Below, in pieces: positions 1-8,116 of a DNA stretch of 64,000 nt. Under the pieces are notes generated by a model that was given only the letters and a program-made list of their open reading frames with translations, was not told the DNA's origin and made no database searches. The stretch is taken from positions 1 to 64,000 of the forward strand of contig JALEZF010000006.1 of assembly GCA_022773025.1 (NCBI GenBank), given 5' to 3'. The position numbers and the translations under genes are program-made. Numbering within the stretch: position 1 is the stretch's first letter; each line of letters begins with the position of its first letter. This DNA comes from Clostridium sp. (GTDB lineage: Bacteria; Bacillota; Clostridia; Clostridiales; Clostridiaceae).

Positions 1-42
1 ACTGGAATGACAGCGAGGACATTTTATATTAGCTTTGTTCAT
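1..42 (-). CDS. IS6-like transposase, N-terminal fragment at window edge
   Basis: The minus strand reads MNKANIKCPRCHSS from an ATG at 40-42, preceded by an AAGGAGAG ribosome site. The CxxC pair is the first half of the zinc ribbon that opens this group of DDE transposases. Only 14 codons are inside the window, so whether this copy is intact cannot be judged. The copy at 43081-43618 is broken. Confidence 0.65.
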   Translation of the reverse strand, partial: MNKANIKCPRCHSS

Positions 43-140
43 TGCTCTTCTCTCCTTTCTGTGGGGGATATTTAGTATTGAGCAAACTTATTATATTTCC
101 AAAGGTTGAGAAGTGCAATGTTCATATAACTTAACAGAAC
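1..140 (-). mobile_element. End of an IS6-like insertion sequence (partial)
   Basis: This stretch is nearly identical to 43577-43716, the end of another IS copy. It finishes in the 12-base terminal repeat ACTTAACAGAAC at 129-140, whose inverted partner GTTCTGTTAAGT is seen at 42928-42939. The rest of the element lies outside the window. The outward-facing end stops 27 bases before the start codon of the small gene at 168. Confidence 0.8.
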
Positions 141-167
141 GGTTTGTTGACAGAGGGGGAGAATTAT

Positions 168-248
168 ATGAATATAACGGTTTGGATAGCGATAGCTCTG
201 CTTATAAATTCAGTGCTACTGCTTTATAATGTAATAAAGGGAGATTAA
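168..248 (+). CDS. Small single-span membrane peptide (26 residues)
   Basis: An ATG at 168 with a GAGGGGGA ribosome site 5' of it opens a 26-codon frame. It encodes a short polar start, one hydrophobic helix of about 18 residues (WIAIALLINSVLLLY) and a charged KGD end. A terminator hairpin follows at 279. The good ribosome site, helix and terminator argue for a real small protein. I do not recognise the family. It could be a small subunit of a transporter encoded upstream, or a leftover from the gene the IS interrupted. The function is unknown. Confidence 0.5.
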   Translation: MNITVWIAIALLINSVLLLYNVIKGD

Positions 249-278
249 ATAATTATAATATAAGTAAAACAAAAAAAT

Positions 279-310
279 CACTTTGGTTTTAAGACTGAAG
301 TGTTTTTTTA
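279..310 (+). terminator. Rho-independent terminator after the small gene
   Basis: CACTTTGG pairs imperfectly (with G-U pairs) with the CTGAAGTG side, and a run of seven T follows at 303-309. It separates the small gene from the uronate unit. Confidence 0.7.
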
Positions 311-390
311 TTTTAGATAAATTTGATACTATAATAAATTAAGTAAAATATCAAGAAAGTATATTTTTTAAATTAAAAAGTCTGAAAATA

Positions 391-445
391 TTGACAAAAG
401 TATATAAGAAAGTGTATTATAAAAAGTGTGAAAGCGCTTTTATAA
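391..445 (+). promoter_or_regulatory. Promoter and palindromic operator of the isomerase-TRAP unit
   Basis: TTGACA at 391-396 and TATTAT at 415-420 form a sigma-A type promoter with an 18-base spacer. The palindrome AAAGCGCTTT at 431-440 lies just downstream, where a bound repressor would block initiation. The same arrangement occurs before the transketolase genes (5462-5490), so both are probably controlled by the LacI-family protein encoded at 4301. The palindrome also resembles a CcpA cre site, so catabolite repression is possible. Confidence 0.7.
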
Positions 446-471
446 AACAGGAAAGAAGTGAGGAGAATAAA

Positions 472-1110
472 ATGAAAATTGCACTAATTAATGAAAATAG
501 TCAAGCTGGAAAAAATGGTTTAATTGAAGATATATTAAAGTCTGTGGTGGAACCTATGGGACATAAAGTATATAATTATGGAAGATTTTCTGAAAACGAT
601 GGCAATCAAAGAACCTATGTACAGGTAGGATTATTAACTGCAATATTATTAAATTCTGGAGCTGCTGATTTTGTTATAACAGGATGTGGTACAGGAATGG
701 GTGCAATGTTAGCATGTAATGCTTTTCCTAATGTATTTTGCGGATTTGTAGAAAATCCATTGGATGGATATTTATTTTCGCAAATAAATGCAGGAAATGC
801 CATAGCTATGCCTTTTGCTAAAGGTTTTGGTTGGGGAAGTGAAATTAATTTAAAATATATGTTTGAGAGATTATTTGAAGAAGAGCCAGGTGGAGGCTTT
901 CCAAAAGAATGGGCTCCAGCAGAACAAAGAAATAAAAAGATACTTGAAGGCGTTAAGAAAGTAACATGCAAGGATATGATTACGATTCTTGAAGAAATTG
1001 ATAGAGACTTCTTATTAGAAACTATAAAGCCAGAACCATTTAATAAGTATTTCTTTGAAAATTGTAAAAATGATGCAATCAAAGACTACATAAAAAATCT
1101 TTCTAAGTAA
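472..1110 (+). CDS. dhuI: RpiB-family isomerase, DhuI-type (unsaturated uronate)
   Basis: This 212-residue RpiB/LacA/LacB-fold protein has the TGCGTGMGAMLA loop near residues 90-101. The start at 472 is chosen because GTGAGGAG lies just upstream; an in-frame upstream ATG-like start at 391 falls inside the promoter. The sequence closely resembles, from memory, streptococcal DhuI, which isomerises 4-deoxy-L-threo-5-hexosulose uronate. The KduD-like dehydrogenase, KDG kinase and KDPG aldolase downstream fit that pathway. It is first in the unit with the TRAP transporter genes. RpiB-fold isomerases of other sugars are the alternative, so the substrate is inferred. Confidence 0.8.
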   Translation: MKIALINENSQAGKNGLIEDILKSVVEPMGHKVYNYGRFSENDGNQRTYVQVGLLTAILLNSGAADFVITGCGTGMGAMLACNAFPNVFCGFVENPLDGYLFSQINAGNAIAMPFAKGFGWGSEINLKYMFERLFEEEPGGGFPKEWAPAEQRNKKILEGVKKVTCKDMITILEEIDRDFLLETIKPEPFNKYFFENCKNDAIKDYIKNLSK

Positions 1111-1144
1111 AACATAGTTTTTAAAGAGAAGGGAGAATAATAAA

Positions 1145-2377
1145 ATGAAAAAGAAACAAATCTTAAGTAGAATTTCTATTATGATTACAACATTTGCTAT
1201 AGCAGTAAGTACTTTTTCAGGTGCAACACAAATAGTAAATGCAGCTGAAAGTAAAGACAAAAAAGCTCAATATACTTTGAAAATAGCGAATAGTAATGCA
1301 CCTTTTACAAAAATTAATGGTCAAGAAGTTTTAGATTCTGTTAATTCAGGATGTTATGCATTTAAGAACTATGTAGAACAGAACTCAGGTGGAAAAATAA
1401 ATGTTGAAATATATGATTCAGGAACACTTGGAGGAAGTACAGAAGGACTAAGTCAGTGTATGCAAAACGTTGTACAAGCATGCGTTACAGGGGATGGAGA
1501 ATTGTCTACGTTGTATCCAAAACTTCAAGTGTTATGTGTACCATATCTTTTTGATAATAGAACACAATTTTATGGATTATTAGATTCAACATGGATGAAA
1601 AATTTATTTGATGATATGAGAAATCAATTGGGAATACGATTATTAGCTGCCTCAGATAATGGAGGATTTAGAAGTATTTCAAATAATACAAGAGAGATAA
1701 AATCAGCAAAAGATTTAAAAGGATTAAAGATTCGTTGTATGGAAATACCGGCTTATACAACTATGTTAGAAGCTATGGGAGCAACAGCAACACCTATAGC
1801 ATGGGCAGAATTATATACATCATTACAAACTGGAGTTGTAGATGGACAAGAAAATCCCCCATCTAATATTTTAAATGGATCTCTACAAGAAGTACAAAAA
1901 TATTATACACTTGACCAGCATTCTATATCATCATTAGTTTTGATGGTAAATGATGAATTTTATCAATCACTTCCTGAAGATTTGCAAAGAGTTGTATATG
2001 AAGGTGGCTTAATGGCGCAGTCATCAATGCGAGGAGCAAATAATGCAAATGAACAGTTAGCAATGCAGGGACTTAAACAATCTGGGATGAATATATATAT
2101 TCCAACAGAAGAAGAAAAGATAACTTTTAAAGATGCATCACAAGAACCAGTATTAACATGGTTAAAGGGACAAATAGGTGATGAATATGTAGATTCATTT
2201 ATGCAAGCAGTTAAAGATGTTAAGAACGAAGAAGAATCAATAACTGGCGGTAATGTAAACGTTAATACGAATGCGGTAATGGGACCTTCTCAAAATAGTT
2301 TAATAATAGGAATGGGAATTTTGACAGTATTTTCAGTATTATTTGGGGTATTTACTTTAATACGAAAAAAGCAGTAA
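1145..2377 (+). CDS. dctP: TRAP transporter substrate-binding protein with C-terminal membrane anchor
   Basis: A signal peptide (about 34 residues, cut near NAA-ES) leads into a DctP-type solute-binding domain. The hallmark region with KDLKGLKIR and the later AELYTSLQTGVVDGQENP is present; the arginine of the first motif binds the substrate carboxylate in this family. Unusually, the protein ends with a linker, a hydrophobic helix of about 20 residues and RKKQ, so it is probably tethered to the membrane. Most Gram-positive relatives are lipoproteins instead, and no lipobox is seen here. It feeds the Q/M membrane subunits encoded next. The likely ligand is an unsaturated or plain uronate. Confidence 0.9.
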   Translation: MKKKQILSRISIMITTFAIAVSTFSGATQIVNAAESKDKKAQYTLKIANSNAPFTKINGQEVLDSVNSGCYAFKNYVEQNSGGKINVEIYDSGTLGGSTEGLSQCMQNVVQACVTGDGELSTLYPKLQVLCVPYLFDNRTQFYGLLDSTWMKNLFDDMRNQLGIRLLAASDNGGFRSISNNTREIKSAKDLKGLKIRCMEIPAYTTMLEAMGATATPIAWAELYTSLQTGVVDGQENPPSNILNGSLQEVQKYYTLDQHSISSLVLMVNDEFYQSLPEDLQRVVYEGGLMAQSSMRGANNANEQLAMQGLKQSGMNIYIPTEEEKITFKDASQEPVLTWLKGQIGDEYVDSFMQAVKDVKNEEESITGGNVNVNTNAVMGPSQNSLIIGMGILTVFSVLFGVFTLIRKKQ

Positions 2378-2412
2378 GTTATTATGCATAAGAAATATAG
2401 GGGGGATTCATT

Positions 2413-2928
2413 GTGAATAGAAAAAGAAATCGTAATCTCTTTCAAGAATATATGGATTTTATCGATAGAATTGTGAAAGTGATTTGTATTATTCTTATGG
2501 CTACAATGTTATTTTGTGTTACATTACAAGTAGTTACTAGATATTTTATGCCACATGCATTATCATGGACAGAAGAACTAGCAAGATTTCTAATGCTATG
2601 GTTAATATTTTTAGGAGCTAGTCATATTGCAAAAACATCATCATATATAAGAGTTAGTTTTCTTGTAGACAAGCTACCCGATAACTTTAAAAAAGTTATG
2701 AATGTAGTAATTAAGCTTGTTGTATTAGTAACTACATTCTATTACGCCTGGGATAGTTTCTGGGTGTTTACTACTACTGCTGTAAGAGAAGTATCACCAG
2801 CAATGCAAATACCGATGCAGATACCTAGACTTTCTTTAGTTGCAGGATTTATACTGATATTTTTACAAGCACTTTCTGCAGGCGGATTTGTTTTATTACC
2901 TAATGAAGAGGAGGATGATGTTCTGTGA
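2413..2928 (+). CDS. dctQ: TRAP transporter small membrane subunit
   Basis: This 171-residue protein has four hydrophobic helices and the DctQ pattern RYFMPHALSWTEELARFLMLW around residues 46-66. It starts at a GTG at 2413, after an AGGGGGGA ribosome site. Its stop overlaps the start of the large subunit by four bases (GTGA), which implies translational coupling. It pairs with the M subunit to import a carboxylic acid sugar, driven by the sodium gradient. Confidence 0.92.
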   Translation: MNRKRNRNLFQEYMDFIDRIVKVICIILMATMLFCVTLQVVTRYFMPHALSWTEELARFLMLWLIFLGASHIAKTSSYIRVSFLVDKLPDNFKKVMNVVIKLVVLVTTFYYAWDSFWVFTTTAVREVSPAMQIPMQIPRLSLVAGFILIFLQALSAGGFVLLPNEEEDDVL

Positions 2929-4214
2929 ATACGTTTATATTGTCAATTGTAATATTAGTTATCTTAATTTTGATGGGCATACCAGTTGCGTATGCAATGG
3001 GAGCAACGTCACTTCTATATATTATTATGGTAGATCCTAGTTACTTGCAAATTCTACCTGTTAGATCGTTAACAGGTGTCAATTCCTTTATTCTGATGTC
3101 AATTCCATTTTTTATGTTGGCAGCAGAAATTATGGTTAGAACAGATATATCACGAAAGTTATTTGCTTTCGCAAGACTCTTTATAGGAAGATTTCGCGGT
3201 GGTTTAGCTTTTGTAAATGTTATTGCTAGTACTATTTTCGGAAGTATATCGGGTTCTGCTATTGGAGATATGACAGGATTAGGAGCAATCGAAATAGATG
3301 AAATGGAAAAGGAAGGCTATGATAAGGATTTTGCAATTGCGTTATCTGCAGCATCAAGCTTACAGTCTCCTTTAATTCCACCAAGTACTACGGCAATGGT
3401 ATATGCTGGATGTGTTTCAATATCAACAGGAGCAATTTTACTTGGTGGTCTTGGGCCAGGCCTTTTAATTGGAGCATCTCAGATTATATACATACTTCTT
3501 ATTAGAAAGAAAAATAATTTTCCAAGAGACAATAGAGTTTATGAAAAAGGTGAGAAAAAAAGTATAGTAAAGGATGGGATAATTGCATTAATTCTTCCAC
3601 TTATTATTCTTGGAGGAATTCTTGGAGGGTTTTGCACAGCAACTGAAGCAGCAGCTATGGCAGTAGTATATTCTATGATTTTAGGATTCTTTGTATATAA
3701 AAATCTTAATTTTAAAGAAATGAAAGATATCTTATGGAGTACTAGTAAGACAGTAGCTAATATATTCATGATTATAGCCTTTGCAAATGCATTCTCATGG
3801 GCAGCAGGTATGGAGCAAATACCAGCTAAATTAGCAACGATGCTTCAAAGTATCTCAAGTAGCCCAATAATATTATTATTAATCGTAAATGTGTTTTTCA
3901 TTTTAGTAGGAATGGTTATGGATGTAGGAGCAGCAATTATTTTATTCGCACCTATTCTAGCACCTGTTATGCTAAAAGTCGGTGTAGATCCAATACACTT
4001 TGCGGTACTAACAATAACAAATTTAACAATGGGTGTTATAACACCTCCTGTTGGTCTTGTTCTATTTTCGGCAGTGAGTGTTGGTAAAAGACCATTTGAT
4101 AAAGTAGTAAAAGCAATGATCCCATTTTTAGTAGTAGATGCAATTATATTAATTCTATTAATTGTATTTCCCCAGATTGTTATAGGTATTCCAAAATTAT
4201 GTGGATTTATGTAA
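2925..4214 (+). CDS. dctM: TRAP transporter large membrane subunit
   Basis: This 429-residue DctM/SiaM-family protein has about 12 hydrophobic segments. It carries the family motifs SIPFFMLAAEIM near residue 63 and GSISGSAIGDM near 105. The GTG start overlaps the upstream stop and follows GAGGAGGA. It forms the sodium-driven translocation channel for the solute delivered by the binding protein encoded at 1145. No terminator is obvious in the 86 bases before the regulator gene. Confidence 0.93.
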   Translation: MNTFILSIVILVILILMGIPVAYAMGATSLLYIIMVDPSYLQILPVRSLTGVNSFILMSIPFFMLAAEIMVRTDISRKLFAFARLFIGRFRGGLAFVNVIASTIFGSISGSAIGDMTGLGAIEIDEMEKEGYDKDFAIALSAASSLQSPLIPPSTTAMVYAGCVSISTGAILLGGLGPGLLIGASQIIYILLIRKKNNFPRDNRVYEKGEKKSIVKDGIIALILPLIILGGILGGFCTATEAAAMAVVYSMILGFFVYKNLNFKEMKDILWSTSKTVANIFMIIAFANAFSWAAGMEQIPAKLATMLQSISSSPIILLLIVNVFFILVGMVMDVGAAIILFAPILAPVMLKVGVDPIHFAVLTITNLTMGVITPPVGLVLFSAVSVGKRPFDKVVKAMIPFLVVDAIILILLIVFPQIVIGIPKLCGFM

Positions 4215-4300
4215 GGTAAAAAAAAGAAAATTATTGAAATTAAAATATGCTTAGTATATTATATATTTAAAATAATATACATGTGAAATGAGGCATAAAG

Positions 4301-5314
4301 ATGAAACGAAAAACAATCTATGATGTAGCATCGGAGGCACAAGTAAGCATATCAACTGTTTCAAGAGTAATAAATGGAAAAGGGTATGTCAGCGAAGAAA
4401 CTAGGAAAAGAGTAGAAAAGGCTTGTGAAAATTATAGACCCATAGCATCGGCACGTGAAATTCAATCTCAAAAATCAAAAACAATAGGAATTGTTATTAA
4501 CCATGAAACAGATTATTTCTTCTTAAATGCCACATTTTTAAATATTTTAAGAGGAATTATTGCTGTTACTGAAAAAAAGGGATATAGAATTTTACTAGAG
4601 TCAGAAAAGTCTGATGATGATATATGCAATTTATATTATGAGTGTCGTGTAGATGGGCTGATTGTAATAGGATGCAAAATGAGTAGTACCTTGATATCAA
4701 CATTAGAAGAAGGCAAGATACCATTTGTACTTATTGGAGATTACAAGCAATCAAATAAAATTAGTCAGGTAGAAATAGATGATAGGAGTAGTATATATGA
4801 TGCTACAAAATATCTTATTAACCTTGGACATAAAAATATAGGAATAATAACAGGGCCTTTAGAGTATGCATCTGGATATAATCGTCTAGAAGGATATAAA
4901 GAAGCACTTAAGAATGAAGGTATTTCCATACGGGATGAATATATTGAAACCTGTGACAATATGACAGATATTAAGGTAGAGAATCTTGTTAAAAAACTAT
5001 TATATGTATCAGAAAAAATCACTGCTCTTATCGCTTTTAATGATGATGTTGCAATTTCAGCTTATAAAGCTGCGCAAGAATTAAATATAAAAGTTGGGGA
5101 AGATATATCTATAATAGGTTTTGATAATGATAGAATTGCATCATATATTAATCCTACATTAACTACTATCATGCAGCCTAGCTATGAAAAAGGAGAGCAT
5201 GCAGCTAATATATTAATAGAGGCACTGGAAAAAGAGTGCTTACCAACGAAAAGGGAAGAGTTAAAGGGGATTATGATTTATAGAGATTCATGTATTGAGT
5301 TACGCAGAAAGTAA
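4301..5314 (+). CDS. LacI-family transcriptional regulator of uronate genes
   Basis: A 337-residue protein with the LacI helix-turn-helix at residues 5-25 (YDVASEAQVSISTVSRVING) followed by a periplasmic-binding-protein-like effector domain. The segment after the helix-turn-helix, CENYRPIASAREI, departs from the usual GYxPNxxAR hinge sequence. The gene sits between the transporter unit and the enzyme unit. Both units carry a GAAAGCGCTT palindrome beside their promoters, the kind of site LacI proteins bind. Its inducer is probably a pathway intermediate such as KDG, but this is inferred. Confidence 0.88.
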   Translation: MKRKTIYDVASEAQVSISTVSRVINGKGYVSEETRKRVEKACENYRPIASAREIQSQKSKTIGIVINHETDYFFLNATFLNILRGIIAVTEKKGYRILLESEKSDDDICNLYYECRVDGLIVIGCKMSSTLISTLEEGKIPFVLIGDYKQSNKISQVEIDDRSSIYDATKYLINLGHKNIGIITGPLEYASGYNRLEGYKEALKNEGISIRDEYIETCDNMTDIKVENLVKKLLYVSEKITALIAFNDDVAISAYKAAQELNIKVGEDISIIGFDNDRIASYINPTLTTIMQPSYEKGEHAANILIEALEKECLPTKREELKGIMIYRDSCIELRRK

Positions 5315-5420
5315 TAGTAAGGAAAGGTTTATTAAATATAGAAGTGCTTGCATAAATGTGAGAAAAGATAATCATTCTAGAAATATAACAGCTTAAAATC
5401 ATTATATATGAAGGATATTT

Positions 5421-5455
5421 TTATTAGAGAGATTTTAAGCTAATCTTTCTAATAA
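5421..5455 (+). promoter_or_regulatory. Inverted repeat upstream of the enzyme unit
   Basis: Arms at 5421-5434 and 5442-5455 match at 13 of 14 positions (TTATTAGAGAGATT against its complement) with a seven-base loop. No T run follows, so it does not look like a terminator. It lies just before the -10 region and could be a binding site for an additional regulator. Confidence 0.35.
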
Positions 5456-5461
5456 AAAGTG

Positions 5462-5490
5462 TATTATTTTACGCATCATGAAAGCGCTTC
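5462..5490 (+). promoter_or_regulatory. Promoter -10 and operator of the transketolase-KdgK unit
   Basis: GTGTATTAT and, 13 bases later, GAAAGCGCTTC (5480-5490) repeat the layout at 412-440, including the following GGAAAGAAG. This shared block points to a common regulator, most simply the LacI-family protein encoded just upstream. No clear -35 box was found. Confidence 0.6.
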
Positions 5491-5517
5491 TATTATTATC
5501 GGAAAGAAGGCGGCGAG

Positions 5518-6336
5518 ATGAAAAAAGTTGAACTTAAGTATATAGCGAATAATATTAGAAAAAGTATCATTCAAGAAATTTTTATAGCTAAATCAGGACA
5601 TCCTGGTGGATCACTATCATCAGCAGATATTTTTTCTTATCTATATTTTGAAGAAATGAAGGTTGATTATAACAATCCAAATAGTGAAGAACGTGACCGT
5701 TTTGTGCTATCAAAAGGTCATGTAGCCCCAGCGTATTATGCAACCTTATCAGAAAAGGGATATTTTCCAAAGGAAGAATTAAAAACATTAAGAAAAGTTG
5801 GATCAAGACTACAAGGGCATCCATGTATGACATCTTGTCCAGGTGTTGATATGTCATCTGGTTCTTTAGGACAAGGTATATCTGTAGCAGTAGGAATGGC
5901 TCTTGGAGGTAAATTAGATAACAAAGGAAAACGTGTTTATACATTACTTGGTGATGGAGAGTTACAGGAGGGTCAAGTTTGGGAGGCGGCTATGTTTGCA
6001 GGACATTGGAAACTTGATAATTTAGTTGTGATTATAGATAATAATCAATTACAAATAGATGGCAAAGTTAAAAATGTATGCTCACCATATCCAATAGCAG
6101 ACAAATTCAAGGCGTTTAACTTCCATACTATTGTTATTAATGGACACGATTTTGATGAAATAGATAGAGCATTTAAAGAAGCAAGAGAGACTAAAGAAGT
6201 ACCTACAGCAATTATTGCAAAAACAATCAAGGGAAAAGGAGTTTCTTTTATGGAAAATCAAGTAGGATGGCATGGAAAAGCACCTAATGAAGATGAGTAT
6301 TTATTAGCCATTAAAGAGCTTGAGAAGGAGAAGTAG
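5518..6336 (+). CDS. Transketolase-like enzyme, N-terminal (ThDP-binding) subunit
   Basis: This 272-residue half-transketolase carries the pyrophosphate-binding part of the cofactor site: LLGDGELQEGQVWEA near residue 142, followed by IDNNQLQIDG near 170. The early SGHPGGSLSSAD also matches the family. The partner subunit begins three bases after its stop, so the two form a split transketolase. Placement inside a uronate operon suggests a dedicated substrate rather than housekeeping pentose metabolism. Split transketolases also serve apulose-phosphate and sulfosugar pathways, so the actual ketose is open. Confidence 0.85.
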   Translation: MKKVELKYIANNIRKSIIQEIFIAKSGHPGGSLSSADIFSYLYFEEMKVDYNNPNSEERDRFVLSKGHVAPAYYATLSEKGYFPKEELKTLRKVGSRLQGHPCMTSCPGVDMSSGSLGQGISVAVGMALGGKLDNKGKRVYTLLGDGELQEGQVWEAAMFAGHWKLDNLVVIIDNNQLQIDGKVKNVCSPYPIADKFKAFNFHTIVINGHDFDEIDRAFKEARETKEVPTAIIAKTIKGKGVSFMENQVGWHGKAPNEDEYLLAIKELEKEK

Positions 6337-6338
6337 AT

Positions 6339-7295
6339 ATGGAAATAAATAAAAAGATTGCAACTAGAGAAAGTTTTGGTAATGCATTAAGAGAATATGG
6401 AGAAATCTATAAAGATTTAATTGTTTTAGATGCCGATCTAGCAGCAGCGACAAAAACTGATATATTCAAAAAGAAGTTTCCTAATCGTCATATTGATTGT
6501 GGAATTGCTGAATCAAATATGATGGGGATTGCAGCAGGGTTATCCTTAAGCGGAAAGATACCGTTCGTTTCTTCATTTGCTATGTTTGCAGCAGGAAGAG
6601 CATTTGAACAGGTAAGAAACTCTATAGGATATCCACATTTAAATGTTAAAATTGGAGCAACCCATGGCGGAATTTCAGTAGGAGAAGATGGAGCAACTCA
6701 TCAATGTAATGAAGATTTTGCACTTATGAGAACAATTCCAGGAATGGTAGTATTAAGTCCAAGTGATGATATAGAAGCTAGAAAAATGGTAAAAGCAGTG
6801 ATTCAATATGAAGGACCAGTATACATTAGATTTGGACGTTCGCCAGTACCAATTATAAATGAAAGCACACTAAATTTTCAAATTGGAAAAGCAACTTGTT
6901 TAAGAGAAGGCAAGGATATTACGATTGTTGCAAATGGAATTTGTGTTGCATCGGCTTTAGAGGCGGCATCAAAACTAGAAAAAGAAGGAATATATGCGGA
7001 AGTTTTAAATTTTTCTACAATTAAACCTTTAGATGAAGACATGTTAATAAAATCTGCAACCAAAACAGGAAAAGTAGTTACTGTAGAGGAACATTCAATT
7101 ATAGGAGGATTAGGCGGAGCTGTATGTGAATATCTTCCATCCAAAATACAAGTCCCAATCTTTAGAATTGGTATTAAGGATGTTTTTGGAGAATCAGGAC
7201 CTGCTGAAGAATTGATTGCTAAATATCAATTAGATGGCCAAGGGGTCTATAGTCAAATTAAAACATTTTTAATGAGTTTTAAAGGAGAGAAGTAA
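6339..7295 (+). CDS. Transketolase-like enzyme, C-terminal subunit
   Basis: This 318-residue protein has the pyrimidine-binding domain (LDADLAAATKTDIF, DCGIAESNMMGIAAGLS) with the conserved catalytic glutamate in GIAESNM. A C-terminal transketolase domain (EEHSIIGGLGGAV) follows. It is translated just after the N-terminal subunit, with the ribosome site AAGGAGAAG overlapping the upstream end. The two subunits together make a full enzyme moving a two-carbon unit between sugars. Confidence 0.87.
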   Translation: MEINKKIATRESFGNALREYGEIYKDLIVLDADLAAATKTDIFKKKFPNRHIDCGIAESNMMGIAAGLSLSGKIPFVSSFAMFAAGRAFEQVRNSIGYPHLNVKIGATHGGISVGEDGATHQCNEDFALMRTIPGMVVLSPSDDIEARKMVKAVIQYEGPVYIRFGRSPVPIINESTLNFQIGKATCLREGKDITIVANGICVASALEAASKLEKEGIYAEVLNFSTIKPLDEDMLIKSATKTGKVVTVEEHSIIGGLGGAVCEYLPSKIQVPIFRIGIKDVFGESGPAEELIAKYQLDGQGVYSQIKTFLMSFKGEK

Positions 7296-7297
7296 TT

Positions 7298-8062
7298 ATG
7301 AATTTAAATGATTTAACAGGAAAAAAAGCAATCGTAACAGGTGCAGCGCAAGGGCTTAGCTGTGGTATGGCTGAAGGATTAATGGAAGCAGGGGCAGAGG
7401 TTTGTATCATGGATATAAATCCAAAGGCTACTGCAGTTGCAGAAGAATTTGTTAGAAGAGGATTCAAGTGTCATGCAGTTGTAGGTGACCTTGGCAACGA
7501 TGAAACAAGAGAAGATGCTTTCAATAAAGCAGTAGAAGCTTTAGGTGGACATTTAGATATTCTTGTAAATGGTGCAGGAGTACAAAGAAGACATAAGAGC
7601 GAAGAATTTCCAATGGAAGATTGGGATTTCGTTATGAATATTAATACAAGAAGCGTATTTGCTATGTGTCAATTAGCAGGACGTACTTTTATTAAGCAAA
7701 ATAGTAGAGGAAAGATTGTAAACATAGCTTCTATGTTATCATTCTTTGGTGGATATACAGTTCCAGCTTATGCTGCTAGTAAGGGAGCTGTAGCACAACT
7801 TACAAAAGCACTTTGTAATGAGTGGGCAGAAAAAGGAATTAATGTTAATGCTTTAGCACCAGGATACATGGCTACAGAAATGAATACAGCTTTACTTGAT
7901 CCAAGTAATCCTAGATATGAATCAATAACAAATCGTATTCCAAATAAGACTTGGGGAACACCAGATGATATGAAGGGACCTGTTGTATGGCTTGCATCTG
8001 ATGCATCTGATTATATAAATGGGGCTGTTATTCCAGTAGATGGAGGATATCTTGTAAGATAA
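7298..8062 (+). CDS. kduD: SDR dehydrogenase, KduD-like
   Basis: This 254-residue short-chain dehydrogenase has a cofactor loop TGAAQGLS near residue 13, NGAGV near 91, a catalytic serine in IASMLSFFGG and YAASK near 158. The stretches AGVQRRHKSEEF and SFFGGYTVPAYAASKGAV are typical of 2-dehydro-3-deoxy-D-gluconate 5-dehydrogenase (KduD/DhuD). In the pathway it reduces 2,5-diketo-3-deoxygluconate, the product of the DhuI-type isomerase, to KDG. It starts three bases after the transketolase stop. Confidence 0.85.
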   Translation: MNLNDLTGKKAIVTGAAQGLSCGMAEGLMEAGAEVCIMDINPKATAVAEEFVRRGFKCHAVVGDLGNDETREDAFNKAVEALGGHLDILVNGAGVQRRHKSEEFPMEDWDFVMNINTRSVFAMCQLAGRTFIKQNSRGKIVNIASMLSFFGGYTVPAYAASKGAVAQLTKALCNEWAEKGINVNALAPGYMATEMNTALLDPSNPRYESITNRIPNKTWGTPDDMKGPVVWLASDASDYINGAVIPVDGGYLVR

Positions 8063-8116
8063 TTTTCAAGATATAAATATTATAGAAGTTTTATCGCAAT
8101 ATAAGGAGGAGACAAT

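Noticed and set aside
168..248. MetS-type small subunit of an NSS transporter
   Set aside because: Length and topology fit, but the sequence does not match what I remember of that family and no transporter gene is adjacent in the window.
5518..7295. Sulfoquinovose or apiose pathway for the split transketolase
   Set aside because: Both use split transketolases, and the first also uses an RpiB-type isomerase. The presence of KduD, KdgK and KDPG aldolase in the same unit fits uronates much better.
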